Positions 25,871-35,568 of a stretch of 63,534 nt of DNA are shown here, in pieces. The notes under the pieces were generated by a model, which was given only the letters and a program-made list of their open reading frames with translations, ran no database searches and had not been told where the DNA came from. The translations under genes were made by a program, and so were the position numbers. Within the stretch, counting starts at the first letter, position 1. Each line of letters begins with the position of its first letter. This DNA comes from Parvularculaceae bacterium (GTDB lineage Bacteria > Pseudomonadota > Alphaproteobacteria > Caulobacterales > Parvularculaceae). The stretch covers positions 1-63,534 of the forward strand of contig JAJFFW010000103.1 of the NCBI GenBank assembly GCA_021776435.1. Reading direction: 5' to 3'.

Positions 25871-26533
25871 TTATTCCACTGCAGCGGTCATACGCGCGAT
25901 TAGAAATTGTGCGTCGCGGCAATAAGCTGCTCCCGTGCGGTCCGCCTTTTTCAATGCGAAATCGAGATGTTGGAGTGTTTCGGTGATTTCTTCGAATGTG
26001 GCGAAGGCGTCGCATGGTGGTGGAAGATTGAGTCCCGTTTCAGAAATATCGAGCCGCGCGGGCGAAACAGAATATCTCGCCTTCCCACCAAGTTTAACGT
26101 CCACATGGTGCGGGTGTTTCCCAATCAGGGCGCTTGCTCGCTCATCAAGGTTTTCGATAACGCTCGCAATTGAAAGACGATGTTCGTCATAACTTTCCGC
26201 GAGCAAAGCACGTCCTCCGGCGTCTTCAACCCCTTGTGCGGAAATTGCGATTTCGCAGGTCTGCTCAAGAATATCTCGAATCTTATCAATTGAAAATAAT
26301 GTTGATTCGATTATTCCTAGTGCATCGCGTACGGAGCCATTGTCGAAATCGCCGTGTTCAGGCGTACCGTTGACGGTGCTGCGCAGAGCTCGGATTAATC
26401 CAGCAGCGATATCAATTTCGGGTAACGCGCCAGCGTCTTCTTTCGCGCCTTTACGTCCAAGCCAGCCTGCGAGAGGGCTGCTTTTGCTTTGAGGTCTGGA
26501 CTTCGTTGAGGTACGGTTCAGGGCAAACACCAC
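25871..26533 (-). CDS. uncharacterised helical protein
   Basis: 220 residues from GTG 26533, preceded by AAGGAA. There is no signal peptide or membrane segment. The N-terminal 30 residues are basic and Ser-rich; the remainder is mostly helical with heptad-like spacing (VRDALGIIESTLFSIDKIRDI, LLAESYDEHRLSIASVIENL). The rhythm of the C-terminal half (YDEHRLSIASVIENLDERAS, then a helical LQHLDFALKKAD) faintly recalls the coiled D0/D1 regions of flagellins, but no flagellar gene is near. I do not recognise the family. It follows the DUF4159 operon after 112 bp and may have its own promoter. Confidence 0.6.
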   Translation of the reverse strand: MVFALNRTSTKSRPQSKSSPLAGWLGRKGAKEDAGALPEIDIAAGLIRALRSTVNGTPEHGDFDNGSVRDALGIIESTLFSIDKIRDILEQTCEIAISAQGVEDAGGRALLAESYDEHRLSIASVIENLDERASALIGKHPHHVDVKLGGKARYSVSPARLDISETGLNLPPPCDAFATFEEITETLQHLDFALKKADRTGAAYCRDAQFLIARMTAAVE

Positions 26534-26645
26534 GACGCTTCGTTCCTTGAATGGGTTCGGTTCTTATAGGCAGGAAGCTAAAGCATATCGCTTGAAGCGC
26601 CGTTAACCGGCTCGATAAATTTTAGTATGAAAAGGATGGTTAATC

Positions 26646-28721
26646 CTAGCGCTTAGCGTAACGTCCCTCGACCAGCCATGCTCCTAGAAGAGCAAGAGAA
26701 AGCATAACGAGCCACACAATGCGCGGCGTAACAGGGACGTCTCGTATAGTTTCGATCCTTGAAACGTTGCGCGTCACTACACCTGCCCAACCTGAGCCGG
26801 AATGCGATGCGGCATTCGCGCGCACCTTGCGAAGGGCCGGGAGGGCAACCTCGGCCCGCCGTCGAACAGAAAACACACCGCCGCCCGTTGTGTGGGCCAG
26901 AAGGCCAAGCTTGCGGGTGTCGGACACAACGTTTTCGAATTCAGGCGCAGCTGCGAGACCAACGGCGCCGATCGCGAACAGCTTCCCCTCACTGGCGCGA
27001 TAGAGACCACGAGGGACATTTTGAACTCGGGCTGAAAAATGACCTGGCGTGGTTTCAATCAGGAGGGCTTCGAATGTTTCGCCGTTGGGCCCCGTAATAC
27101 TCACAGGGCCGGGATTCGCCTCCAGCGAGCGGCGATCGATGAAAAGTGCGTCGGTTTCACCGCGTAGTGAAAGTTGCTCCTCTTCCAGTTCCGGCTCCTT
27201 CATCAGCCAGTGTGCGATCCGACGCAGAAGTTCGGCATGAGGGCCGCCACCATCAAAACCACGCGCCCAGAGCCAAACATGATCTGACAGCAAAAGCCCG
27301 ACCCGACCATCACCGACTCGATCAAGAATAAGAAGCGGCCGGTCATCCGGACCTGACATCAACGTTTCTCCGGATCGTAGATTGGCGGGAATAAGGCGTA
27401 TCCACCGCCCCCAAAACGATTCTTCCGGTAATCCATTTGTAACAGGGTGCTTTTTACCCGCTGGCGTAATTTGGGGCCGAAACAGACGTTCAATAACACC
27501 TTCGCTTTGAGTCGCCGGTAAGAAGAAGGACAGATTGCGGCGTCTCGCGAGACTCAAGGGTCCATTAAATTCTGGGCCAGCCGCTATTAAGACAGCACCG
27601 CCATCCTCGACATACCTGGCGATATTGTCGAAGTGGAACGGTGATAGAACGCCACGATACGTATAGCGATCAAAAATCAGGAGATCGAATTCTGTCAGTT
27701 TTTCAATAAACAATTCGTCTTGCGGAAACCGGATCAGAGCCAGTTCATGGTCCGGCGTGTTATCATTTTTTTCGATCGGCCTCAAAATAGTGAAATGCAC
27801 CAGGTCGACAGCCGGGTCCGATTTTAACAAATTGCGCCAGACCCGCTCACCTGGATGAGGTTCGCCCGAAATAAGGAGCACTCTCAGTCTATCGCGAATG
27901 CCGGTGATAGGGAGTACCTTGATATTGTTTCGTGTCGATAGTTCTCCGGAGCGTGCGTCCACCTCGAGCTCGATGATTGTTCGACCGGGCCGGTCAAGCG
28001 GCGCCTGAAAGGAAACATCAACACCTATTGGCACATTTTGTCGCAGGATTTCCCTGCCGTCTATTCGTAATACAACATTCGCCGACCCTTCGGCGGTAGC
28101 GGCCACTTCGTCCGGTCCGAATTCGTCAATGCGGAACGCGATTTGCGCCGGCTCTTTTACGATACCGTAGCGCGGCGCATTCAACAGCGTAATTTTCCGG
28201 TCGATTTCTTCGCTGCGGCCTGTCGAGAGAATGTGGACCGGCGCCTTGAGAACAAGGCCTTTGAGAGCTTCACTATCGCTGGCTTGACCATCCGTTATTA
28301 CAAAAACGCTGCTGAGCCGGGCGCGGGGAGTGTCGGCGACAGCATTGCGAAGCGCTTCTACAAGACGTGTTTCTTCTTCTCCATCGACGTCAAATGTGCG
28401 GACTTCGGTGTTTTTGAGAGAATGAAGGCGGTCAGTCAGTTGGGCGGTGATGATCTCAGTAGATCTAGCGCGACCGTCCAGTTCCTGACTGGCGCTTTTG
28501 TCGATTAGAACAATAACCACATCCGGAAGCGAGGTGCGTTCAGCGATTCTGATCAATGGATTGGCGAGGAGAGCAATCAGCAATACAGCCGCTAGCAATC
28601 TCAGAGACCCGCCTTTTGGCGATCGTACGACGCCCAATACTGCAAGCATGATTGCGAGGCCGCCTGCGACTATTAACATCCATAGAGGAATGATGGGTTC
28701 AAAGACGATTACATTATTCAT
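26646..28721 (-). CDS. membrane protein of the MoxR-DUF58-DUF4159 operon
   Basis: 691 residues: two N-terminal membrane helices (WMLIVAGGLAIMLAVLGVV and LRLLAAVLLIALLANPLI), then a von Willebrand-A-like domain beginning PDVVIVLIDKSAS with VFVITDGQASD, then a glutamine-amidotransferase-like domain (DGGAVLIAAGPEF), and a C-terminal helix (IVWLVMLSLALLGAWL). The VWA metal site is incomplete: DKSAS rather than DxSxS. Such proteins are thought to work with the MoxR ATPase in envelope stress or complex maturation. The start overlaps the DUF4159 stop by 4 bp (ATGA), indicating translational coupling. The exact function is unknown. Confidence 0.8.
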   Translation of the reverse strand: MNNVIVFEPIIPLWMLIVAGGLAIMLAVLGVVRSPKGGSLRLLAAVLLIALLANPLIRIAERTSLPDVVIVLIDKSASQELDGRARSTEIITAQLTDRLHSLKNTEVRTFDVDGEEETRLVEALRNAVADTPRARLSSVFVITDGQASDSEALKGLVLKAPVHILSTGRSEEIDRKITLLNAPRYGIVKEPAQIAFRIDEFGPDEVAATAEGSANVVLRIDGREILRQNVPIGVDVSFQAPLDRPGRTIIELEVDARSGELSTRNNIKVLPITGIRDRLRVLLISGEPHPGERVWRNLLKSDPAVDLVHFTILRPIEKNDNTPDHELALIRFPQDELFIEKLTEFDLLIFDRYTYRGVLSPFHFDNIARYVEDGGAVLIAAGPEFNGPLSLARRRNLSFFLPATQSEGVIERLFRPQITPAGKKHPVTNGLPEESFWGRWIRLIPANLRSGETLMSGPDDRPLLILDRVGDGRVGLLLSDHVWLWARGFDGGGPHAELLRRIAHWLMKEPELEEEQLSLRGETDALFIDRRSLEANPGPVSITGPNGETFEALLIETTPGHFSARVQNVPRGLYRASEGKLFAIGAVGLAAAPEFENVVSDTRKLGLLAHTTGGGVFSVRRRAEVALPALRKVRANAASHSGSGWAGVVTRNVSRIETIRDVPVTPRIVWLVMLSLALLGAWLVEGRYAKR

Positions 28722-31444
28722 CGTCCAAGTCGCTCCAGTAAAATGGGCGTGTGGACTTGATCGGATTTATAGTTTCCGGTGAAGGCGACCATCGCCATAT
28801 TTATTCCCGCGCGATAGGCGATCTCCCGCGCTCTTTCTCCGCCCCGTCCCATAGGACGCAGGGGACGACCGAAATCATCTGCCGCCCACGCGCCCGCCCA
28901 GTCGCGCCCACCAATGATCAAAGGGGTGACCCCGTCATTTTCACCGCCAGATTGAGCTGCGACCCATACGGGATTTGACTGCGTGCGTCCGGGCAGATCA
29001 TCAATGAGAAAGAAAGAACGCGTCAGAACGTGATCATCCGGAAGCGGCGTTAAAGGTGGAATGTCGAGCTGGTTTAAAATTTCCCTAAGCGCGGCGCCTT
29101 CATTGGTCTCGGACCCGACGACCGCACGTTCATCGTCACGCGTATCGAAAATAATCAACCCGCCGAAACGCATAAAGTTTTCCACATTGACTAGGGCGGT
29201 TTCGGTAAGTCCTGAAGCGCCTGGGGCAATGGGCCAATATAACAATGTATACACGGATAGGTCGTCATTCTGCAGGTCGATCGCGGCGGGTGTGGCCGGT
29301 TCAATCGTAGTGCGACGGTGCAATTGGAGGCTCAATGCCGCTAGGCCACTTGAGGAAAGACGATCGATTTCCGGGTCGCCGGTCACGACGTAAGCAAGGC
29401 GGGTGTCAAGCGCAGCTTCAACTGCTTTCGGGTCCACCGGCGCATCATAGGGTTGTGCTCTTGTCTCGTGGATGGGTGCTATCACAGCTACGGCAAGCAT
29501 TACGGCTGCAAACCGCATTCGGCCGCTAATAAACAGCGCCACAAGACCATCGATCATCAATAGTAATAGCGCGGCAAGAAATATCCCCACACTCAGATCA
29601 ACGGGAGAGCTGTCTACGTAAGGTGAAGTCTGTATGCCGGGTATTGTCAGGGGTGAAAAAACTGTTTCGCGTGTGACGGCGTTGACAGCGATCGGGGCCT
29701 CGGGCGCACCGTAAAGTCCGGGTGGATAATCTATTGATGCGCCTTTCGCGGCCTCCGGGATTGTAACACCAATCTGTTCGTCGTTCGGGGAAGAAGAGCG
29801 ACCATATCCATCCAGCATACGCAAGGGCGCATAACGCGCATTGATCTCGTCCAACGCGGTCTCAGGGCCAAGCTCGGAAAGATAAGTAAGCTTACGGAGC
29901 ATCTCGAAGAAAATGCTCGATAACGGCAAGTCTGACCACTGCGGGGTGGCGGTGATGTGGAAAAGCGTTATAGCGCCTTTGCCGCGTTTCGCACCGGTTA
30001 CCAGCGGCGTGCCGTCTTCGAGAATCGCCCAGGTGGCCAGACTGGTATCACCTCCTGGTCGCGCGAGAACTTGTTGGCGTACTACAACATCGTCTGGCGG
30101 TGTGAGGGTCGCGAAGGGACCGTCAGGGGCAAAGGCGCCGAGGTGTTGGGGTGTGTCCCAGGTCAATGCGCCGCCAAGCGCCCGCCCGCCGCCGAGTAGA
30201 GGCGCCGGCGCCAACTGCACTTCCCCTTCCTGGGCAGCGCCTGCGATATTCGGGCCTGAAAACCGGATAAGAACGCCGCCGCTTTCAACCCAGGCGCCAA
30301 GCTCTTCAACGTCTTGTTGGCGAAGACGGCCGACATCATCCAGAATGATCACGGATGCATCTGACGCGAGAAGAGTATCGAGCGTGCCGGTTAGAAAAGA
30401 CGCAGAGGGCGCGAGGGCCTTACGAATGTAATGCTCGCCGTTTAAGAGCACATCGCCGTTTCCATCTCCCCCGGCGACAAGTCCTATCAACGCCCGTCGA
30501 TCCCGTGCATCTGCAAGAAAAACGACGCCGGTCGAAGGAAAATTTTCAATTTGAACCTTAGCAAGCTCGTTGCGTAGAGCGAGCGGTAATTCGATAACCA
30601 CATCGGCGGATTGATCGTCAGCTTGAAATGAGATGTCGACGCGGGCAAGCTCACGTCCGTCGCGCGCTGTCGCGACAGCAACGCCCTCCCATGCGCTGCC
30701 CTTGCGGAGTCGTTCAACCCGGAACGCAGCGCCCGACTCGCCGGCCGGTCCCTGACGAAGAATGAATTGCGGTGAGCTGCGATCTCGAAGAATGGTCAGA
30801 TCGCCAAGTGCTGCGAGGGCTCTCGCAAAGTCGATGTCGCCGTCGCTTGTCAAACCGTCCGTCAGCCAACGGACTTCGGCGCTGGCTGATGAACTCTCAA
30901 GAATATTGCCAAGGGCGTTGAGCGCTTCTTGCGCGCCAAGAAGGTCAGTTGTGAATGGCCGTGGGGTCATCGATTGTATGATGCGTCTCGCTTCGTCCCC
31001 GGTCATAGGGCGCAAAGTGTCAATTTCGGCCTTCGGCGTTGTTGTCAGGATGTAGACATTGCGATCAGCTTGCGTGGCTTCATTGGTTGCGCGTTGCATG
31101 GCGTTCCGCCTCAGCCGCCAACCTGGCGCCGCGGCCCAGCTATCGTCGACCACAAGTATCATTGGCCCGTTATTCATGCCGGGTTTTGGGGCGTTAAGGA
31201 CTGGTCCCGCCAGTCCAATGATGACGCAGGCGGCAAGGAATAGACGTAATAGCAATAACCACCAGGGTGTTCGTTCAGGGGTTTCCTCCTGCGTCTTCAG
31301 CTTACGGAGAATTAAGAAAGCCGGGAACCAGACCTGGCGTGGCGCCGGAGGAGTGGCGCGAAGGATCAACCATAACACAGGCAGTATCGCCAACCCAAAA
31401 AGTATCCACGGTGTGGTGAAGGAGAGCGCACCCAGGCCTGTCAT
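28718..31444 (-). CDS. BatA-type/DUF4159 membrane protein
   Basis: 908 residues. The N-terminus (FTTPWILFGLAILPVLWLIL, then a second helix near residue 65) is the BatA/aerotolerance-regulator leader. A VWA-like segment (PMILVVDDSWAAAPGW) and an amidotransferase-like domain (ASVIILDDVGRLRQQDVEEL) follow. Helices near residues 630-670 precede the DUF4159 domain (YTLLYWPIAPGASGLTE, FMRFGGLIIFDTRDD). This architecture is characteristic of alphaproteobacterial MoxR operons, with most of the protein in the periplasm. The gene overlaps the DUF58 gene upstream and the 691-residue gene downstream by 4 bp each. Function is not established. Confidence 0.85.
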   Translation of the reverse strand: MTGLGALSFTTPWILFGLAILPVLWLILRATPPAPRQVWFPAFLILRKLKTQEETPERTPWWLLLLRLFLAACVIIGLAGPVLNAPKPGMNNGPMILVVDDSWAAAPGWRLRRNAMQRATNEATQADRNVYILTTTPKAEIDTLRPMTGDEARRIIQSMTPRPFTTDLLGAQEALNALGNILESSSASAEVRWLTDGLTSDGDIDFARALAALGDLTILRDRSSPQFILRQGPAGESGAAFRVERLRKGSAWEGVAVATARDGRELARVDISFQADDQSADVVIELPLALRNELAKVQIENFPSTGVVFLADARDRRALIGLVAGGDGNGDVLLNGEHYIRKALAPSASFLTGTLDTLLASDASVIILDDVGRLRQQDVEELGAWVESGGVLIRFSGPNIAGAAQEGEVQLAPAPLLGGGRALGGALTWDTPQHLGAFAPDGPFATLTPPDDVVVRQQVLARPGGDTSLATWAILEDGTPLVTGAKRGKGAITLFHITATPQWSDLPLSSIFFEMLRKLTYLSELGPETALDEINARYAPLRMLDGYGRSSSPNDEQIGVTIPEAAKGASIDYPPGLYGAPEAPIAVNAVTRETVFSPLTIPGIQTSPYVDSSPVDLSVGIFLAALLLLMIDGLVALFISGRMRFAAVMLAVAVIAPIHETRAQPYDAPVDPKAVEAALDTRLAYVVTGDPEIDRLSSSGLAALSLQLHRRTTIEPATPAAIDLQNDDLSVYTLLYWPIAPGASGLTETALVNVENFMRFGGLIIFDTRDDERAVVGSETNEGAALREILNQLDIPPLTPLPDDHVLTRSFFLIDDLPGRTQSNPVWVAAQSGGENDGVTPLIIGGRDWAGAWAADDFGRPLRPMGRGGERAREIAYRAGINMAMVAFTGNYKSDQVHTPILLERLGR

Positions 31445-32352
31445 TGCTTTTGATCCGAAAGGTTACTCAGCGCCGCATATAGTGCAAGCAGTGCCGTCTG
31501 GGGCGGACGGTCGGTGCGGTGGGCGATAAATGTCCATCCCAAGCGCTTTGCAATACCAGTCAGGGTTTCGCGATGGGCTTGAAAGCGAGTTCTATAATCT
31601 GTTGCGACTGAGCTGGCGTCACCGAACAATCGACGCTCCGTTCCTTCGACATCTCGAAACTCTGTTCGCCCACGGAATGGAAAGTCTTCCTCGGCAGGAT
31701 CAATCACCTGAACCAGAACCCCACTTGCGCCATTTCCGGCATAAATGTCGATGGCTGATTGAAGGGTTTCGATATCAGTGAAAAAATCGCTCAACACCAC
31801 AAGGCGTGCGCCATACGAAATTGGAGCAATTGGTGGGTTTGAAGCCTGATCATCAAAATGATTGATTTCGAGCGCCTCGAGGAAACGGACTGGCGCACTT
31901 CGCCCGTGGAATGGTCGCGGCGCGCCCTCGTTTAAAATGCCAACACGCTCGCCCGCCTGTGACAGTAAAATAGCGAGTGCCGTCGCCAGGATATCCGCCC
32001 TTCGCCTTTTGGTCGGGCGGGAGGCGGAGGATGTGTAATTGAGCGACCTTGATGCGTCGCGCCATATCCAGACTGCAGCAGACGCCTCCCATTCGTTCTG
32101 ACGAACATAAAGCCTATCTGCGATGCGAGCGGATTGTCGCCAATCGATTGCGGAAACGGAATCACCAAAGGCGTAGGGTCGATGCTGCCAGAAAGTCTCT
32201 CCGGGACCAGCGCGCCGACGTCCATGGAAGCCGGCGGACACGGTTTGCGCGATCCGTTCCGCTTCGATCATCAGTGCGGGAAAACTCGCTGCCGCCTTTT
32301 CTGCTGCGTGCCTGACAGCGGCGGTGGCGGCGTCATGACGGGGCTTCGGCAT
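31441..32352 (-). CDS. DUF58 domain protein
   Basis: 303 residues. The signature lies near residue 45: HGRRRAGPGETFWQHRPYAF and then GDSVSAIDWRQSARI. A VWA-like fold follows (AAVWIWRDASRSLNY), with LVVLSDFF. DUF58 proteins are soluble partners encoded directly after MoxR ATPases, and may deliver or assemble substrates for them. The gene lies 19 bp after moxR and overlaps the DUF4159 gene by 4 bp. The molecular role is unknown for the family as a whole. Confidence 0.9.
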   Translation of the reverse strand: MPKPRHDAATAAVRHAAEKAAASFPALMIEAERIAQTVSAGFHGRRRAGPGETFWQHRPYAFGDSVSAIDWRQSARIADRLYVRQNEWEASAAVWIWRDASRSLNYTSSASRPTKRRRADILATALAILLSQAGERVGILNEGAPRPFHGRSAPVRFLEALEINHFDDQASNPPIAPISYGARLVVLSDFFTDIETLQSAIDIYAGNGASGVLVQVIDPAEEDFPFRGRTEFRDVEGTERRLFGDASSVATDYRTRFQAHRETLTGIAKRLGWTFIAHRTDRPPQTALLALYAALSNLSDQKQ

Positions 32353-32371
32353 AATTTTGCTTTAAATGACC

Positions 32372-33355
32372 TTACAAAGCTTTAGCGACGAGTTCTTCAA
32401 CAAAAGAGTCAATCGAGACGCCTTCTGATCGCGCCGCATAATTGAGCGCCATTCGGTGACGCAAAACGGGCCCGGCCAAAGTATGCACATCGTCAATGGA
32501 GGGGGCATGACGGCCATCGATGAGCGCGATTGCCCTTGCCGCCAGAGAGAAGGCCTGACTTGCCCGCGGGCCAGGTCCCCATGCGACAAAAGCTTTAACA
32601 CGTTCATCGGCATCGGGCTCGGGTCGGGCCGAACGGACGAGGCGAAGAATCGAGTCGACGATGTGCTCGCCGATTGGCATCGAACGCACAATTTTTTGCG
32701 CGCGCAGAAGGTTCGCCGCATCCATCACCGGTTCAACATGATTTTCACTCACGCCAGTGGTTGCCGCGAGCATGCGTAACTCATCCTCTTTCGGGGGATA
32801 CCCCACGTTGATTTGTAAGAGGAACCGGTCGAGTTGCGCCTCAGGTAATGGATAGGTGCCTTCCTGCTCGATCGGATTTTGGGTCGCCAATACATGGAAG
32901 GGGGCAGGCAGGTCGTGGCGCTCACCGGCGACGGTGACATGGAGTTCTTGCATCGCCTGTAAAAGGGCTGATTGCGTGCGCGGGCTGGCCCGGTTGATTT
33001 CATCCGCCATCAAGAGCTGACAAAAAACGGGTCCGGGAATGAATCTAAAGGCGCGCTTGCCGTTGGTCGTCTCTTCCAGGACTTCAGATCCCAATACGTC
33101 ACCCGGCATCAGGTCTGGGGTGAATTGAACCCGTTTCGCAGATAACCCCATCAACTCCGCGATTGAGGTCACCAAAAGTGTCTTGGCGAGGCCCGGCGCG
33201 CCGACAAGAAGGCCGTGGCCGCCAGCGGCGAGTGTCGCAAGAGTTAGGTCAATAACATCAGTTTGCCCGAAAACGACCTTGCCAAGCGCTTCTCGCGCCA
33301 AAGAAAAATTTTGTGATGTTTCGTCGAAGTCACGTACAGCGTTAATTTCGGTCAT
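32372..33355 (-). CDS. MoxR-family AAA ATPase
   Basis: 327 residues. Walker A is GAPGLAKT (about residues 52-59), Walker B is LLMADEINRA, and the sensor region is FHVLATQNPIEQEGTYPLPEAQLDRF. These are diagnostic of MoxR ATPases, chaperone-like AAA+ proteins that help assemble or activate metalloenzymes and envelope complexes together with VWA-domain partners. It is the first gene of the operon with DUF58, DUF4159 and the 691-residue membrane protein. It is divergent from sppA; the 251 bp between them should hold both promoters. Confidence 0.95.
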   Translation of the reverse strand: MTEINAVRDFDETSQNFSLAREALGKVVFGQTDVIDLTLATLAAGGHGLLVGAPGLAKTLLVTSIAELMGLSAKRVQFTPDLMPGDVLGSEVLEETTNGKRAFRFIPGPVFCQLLMADEINRASPRTQSALLQAMQELHVTVAGERHDLPAPFHVLATQNPIEQEGTYPLPEAQLDRFLLQINVGYPPKEDELRMLAATTGVSENHVEPVMDAANLLRAQKIVRSMPIGEHIVDSILRLVRSARPEPDADERVKAFVAWGPGPRASQAFSLAARAIALIDGRHAPSIDDVHTLAGPVLRHRMALNYAARSEGVSIDSFVEELVAKAL

Positions 33356-33606
33356 GGACTAAGCACTTCACTTTAAGGACTAATTCCGATTAGCACGCTC
33401 ACGCAAATTGTGAAAACAGTCTGACAAGCAATCCTAACGTGTTATCGATAAGAGCTTGCCTCTTGCGGGCCTAGCATCATCTTCTTTACGATACCGTAAT
33501 CTGACATATGGCTTATAGTGGCCGGACCACGTGTCAGAGAAGAAATAGTGTTGATAGTCGGGGAACGGCCGCGCCGGGACCGCGAGAGCCAAAAAAGGGG
33601 TGTTTT

Positions 33607-35508
33607 GTGTCTGGAGAAGATTCTAATTTCACAGTGTGGGGCTTTATCAAAGGATTTGGGAAGCTTTTGATTGGCATTTTGCTTTTGTTGCAAGGCCTGA
33701 TCGGTTTGGTTGTATTGATCATGTTCGCAACCCTCTTTGCGAGTGCGCTCTCAAGTTTGTCCCCCAGCGGCCAGGCGTCGCTCTCCGTTCCTGATGGCGC
33801 CGCGCTGGTATTAAACCCGAAGGGCGTTTTGGTCGAGCAGACGCAGGCGGTAGATCCATTCGAACAGGCGTTGCAGGAAGCTTACGGCTTGAATCAGCCG
33901 TCGCAAATTAGCATGCATGACGTTGCGCGAACGATTCGAAGGGCGAAAGAGGACGACCGCATTAAATCGCTGGTGCTCGATCTGGGCGGACTTGCCGTAT
34001 CGCCTTCGAGTTCAAGCAAGCTCCATTATCTCACAGATGAAATCGACTCGTTTAAGGAGAGCGGCAAGAAAGTTTTCGCCATTGGTGATTCTTACAGCCA
34101 GTCGCAATATCTACTCGCCGCCCACGCCGATGAAATTTATATGAATGATTATGGCAACATTACCCTCCTTGGTTACGGGCGGTATGGCATGTACTTGAAG
34201 TCATTCCTTGAGAAATTCAAAATCACGTCGCATGTCTTCCGTGTGGGAACATTCAAATCTGCGGTTGAACCTTACTTGCGTGATGACATGTCTCCTGAAG
34301 CCAAGGAAGCCAACGTTGCATATTTGAGCGTTCTCTGGCGGGAGTATGTCGAGGGCGCTGAAAAAGCTCGCGGCTTGGAGCAAGGGACAATCGAGAATTA
34401 TGCAAATAATTTCGGTGACATCCTTCGCGGTGTTAACGGTGATATGAGCCAGGCCGCACTTGAGGCCGGGCTTGTCGATGGTCTCAAAACTCGCGCAGAG
34501 ATGCAGAAATTCCTTAAGGACAAAATTGGCGCCGATGATGAAGACAAGTCATTCAAACAGGTGAGCTTCTACAGCTTTCTCGCCTCTATCGATAAGAAGA
34601 AAGATGGTGACAATCCTAATGTGGCTATTGTTACGGCTGCTGGCGTTATCGTCGATGGCGAAGCGCCGGTAGGCGTTGCTGCCGGTGGAGACACGGTTGC
34701 GCGTTTCTTGAAGCGCGCGCGCGAAGATGAAGATGTGAAAGCGGTTGTTTTGCGCGTCGATAGTCCTGGCGGTTCAGCATTTGCATCCAGCATCATTCGC
34801 GATGAAGTGTTGGCTCTTAAAAAAGCAGGCAAACCTGTCGTTGTTTCGATGGGCTCACTCGCCGCATCGGGTGGGTATTGGATCGCAGCAGATGCAGACG
34901 AGATTTGGGCGTCACCGACGACGATCACGGGCTCAATCGGGATTTTTGGGTATTTCACCACGTTCGAGAATACGGTTGCCGAAATTGGCGTGAGTACGGA
35001 CGGTGTCGGAACAACCTCTCTTTCCCCATTGCTTGCGACCGGCATTGGTCCGTTGCCTGAAGCCGGGGCCGATGTCATTCAACAGTCAGTTGAAAATGGG
35101 TATGATCGTTTTCTCTCGATTGTTGGCAAAGGACGAAACCTGGATAAAGAGTATGTCGACTCGATTGCGCAAGGCCGCGTGTGGATTGGGGAGAAGGCTC
35201 TGGAATTGAAATTGGTCGATCATCTTGGCGATTTTGAAGACGCGATTGCCGCTGCGGCCAAACTTGCCGATCTCGAAGAATACGACACCGTTGAAATGAT
35301 TGAAAAAGTCACGACGTGGGAGAGAATCTTCGGCAATATGTCCTCGCGCGCCATGAAAGTGTTCGGTGTCGAAGAACATGTGGCTCGCTCCCGCCAGCAA
35401 GGGCTACGCAGACTGGTGTCGGAAGCGAACCAAACCCTGAAACTCATTGAGCAATTCAATGATCCCAACGCCCTTTATGTGCGTTGTATGGCGTGCGATA
35501 CGAAGTAA
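33607..35508 (+). CDS. sppA: signal peptide peptidase SppA, 67K type
   Basis: 633 residues from GTG 33607, preceded by AAGGGG at a spacing of 6 nt. The frame is open from ATG 33508, but the 33 additional residues look unstructured, so the start is uncertain. One N-terminal membrane helix (LLIGILLLLQGLIGLVVLIM) anchors two tandem peptidase S49 domains. The catalytic Lys is in GTFKSAVEPYLRDDMSP and the catalytic Ser in VSMGSLAASGGYWIA. SppA cuts cleaved signal peptides in the inner membrane. The double-domain length matches E. coli SppA. A terminator follows at 35535. Confidence 0.94.
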   Translation: MSGEDSNFTVWGFIKGFGKLLIGILLLLQGLIGLVVLIMFATLFASALSSLSPSGQASLSVPDGAALVLNPKGVLVEQTQAVDPFEQALQEAYGLNQPSQISMHDVARTIRRAKEDDRIKSLVLDLGGLAVSPSSSSKLHYLTDEIDSFKESGKKVFAIGDSYSQSQYLLAAHADEIYMNDYGNITLLGYGRYGMYLKSFLEKFKITSHVFRVGTFKSAVEPYLRDDMSPEAKEANVAYLSVLWREYVEGAEKARGLEQGTIENYANNFGDILRGVNGDMSQAALEAGLVDGLKTRAEMQKFLKDKIGADDEDKSFKQVSFYSFLASIDKKKDGDNPNVAIVTAAGVIVDGEAPVGVAAGGDTVARFLKRAREDEDVKAVVLRVDSPGGSAFASSIIRDEVLALKKAGKPVVVSMGSLAASGGYWIAADADEIWASPTTITGSIGIFGYFTTFENTVAEIGVSTDGVGTTSLSPLLATGIGPLPEAGADVIQQSVENGYDRFLSIVGKGRNLDKEYVDSIAQGRVWIGEKALELKLVDHLGDFEDAIAAAAKLADLEEYDTVEMIEKVTTWERIFGNMSSRAMKVFGVEEHVARSRQQGLRRLVSEANQTLKLIEQFNDPNALYVRCMACDTK

Positions 35509-35534
35509 AGGCGTCGAAAATACTAAAAATTTGG

Positions 35535-35567
35535 ACCGGCGCCGCCAAAAGCAGCGCCGGTTTTATT
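35535..35567 (+). terminator. Rho-independent terminator after sppA
   Basis: The stem ACCGGCGC/GCGCCGGT (35535-35542 and 35554-35561) is followed by TTTTATTT. The T-tract ends one base before the ATG of the DUF1285 gene, so that gene must be translated from read-through or from an internal promoter. Confidence 0.7.
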
Positions 35568-35568
35568 T

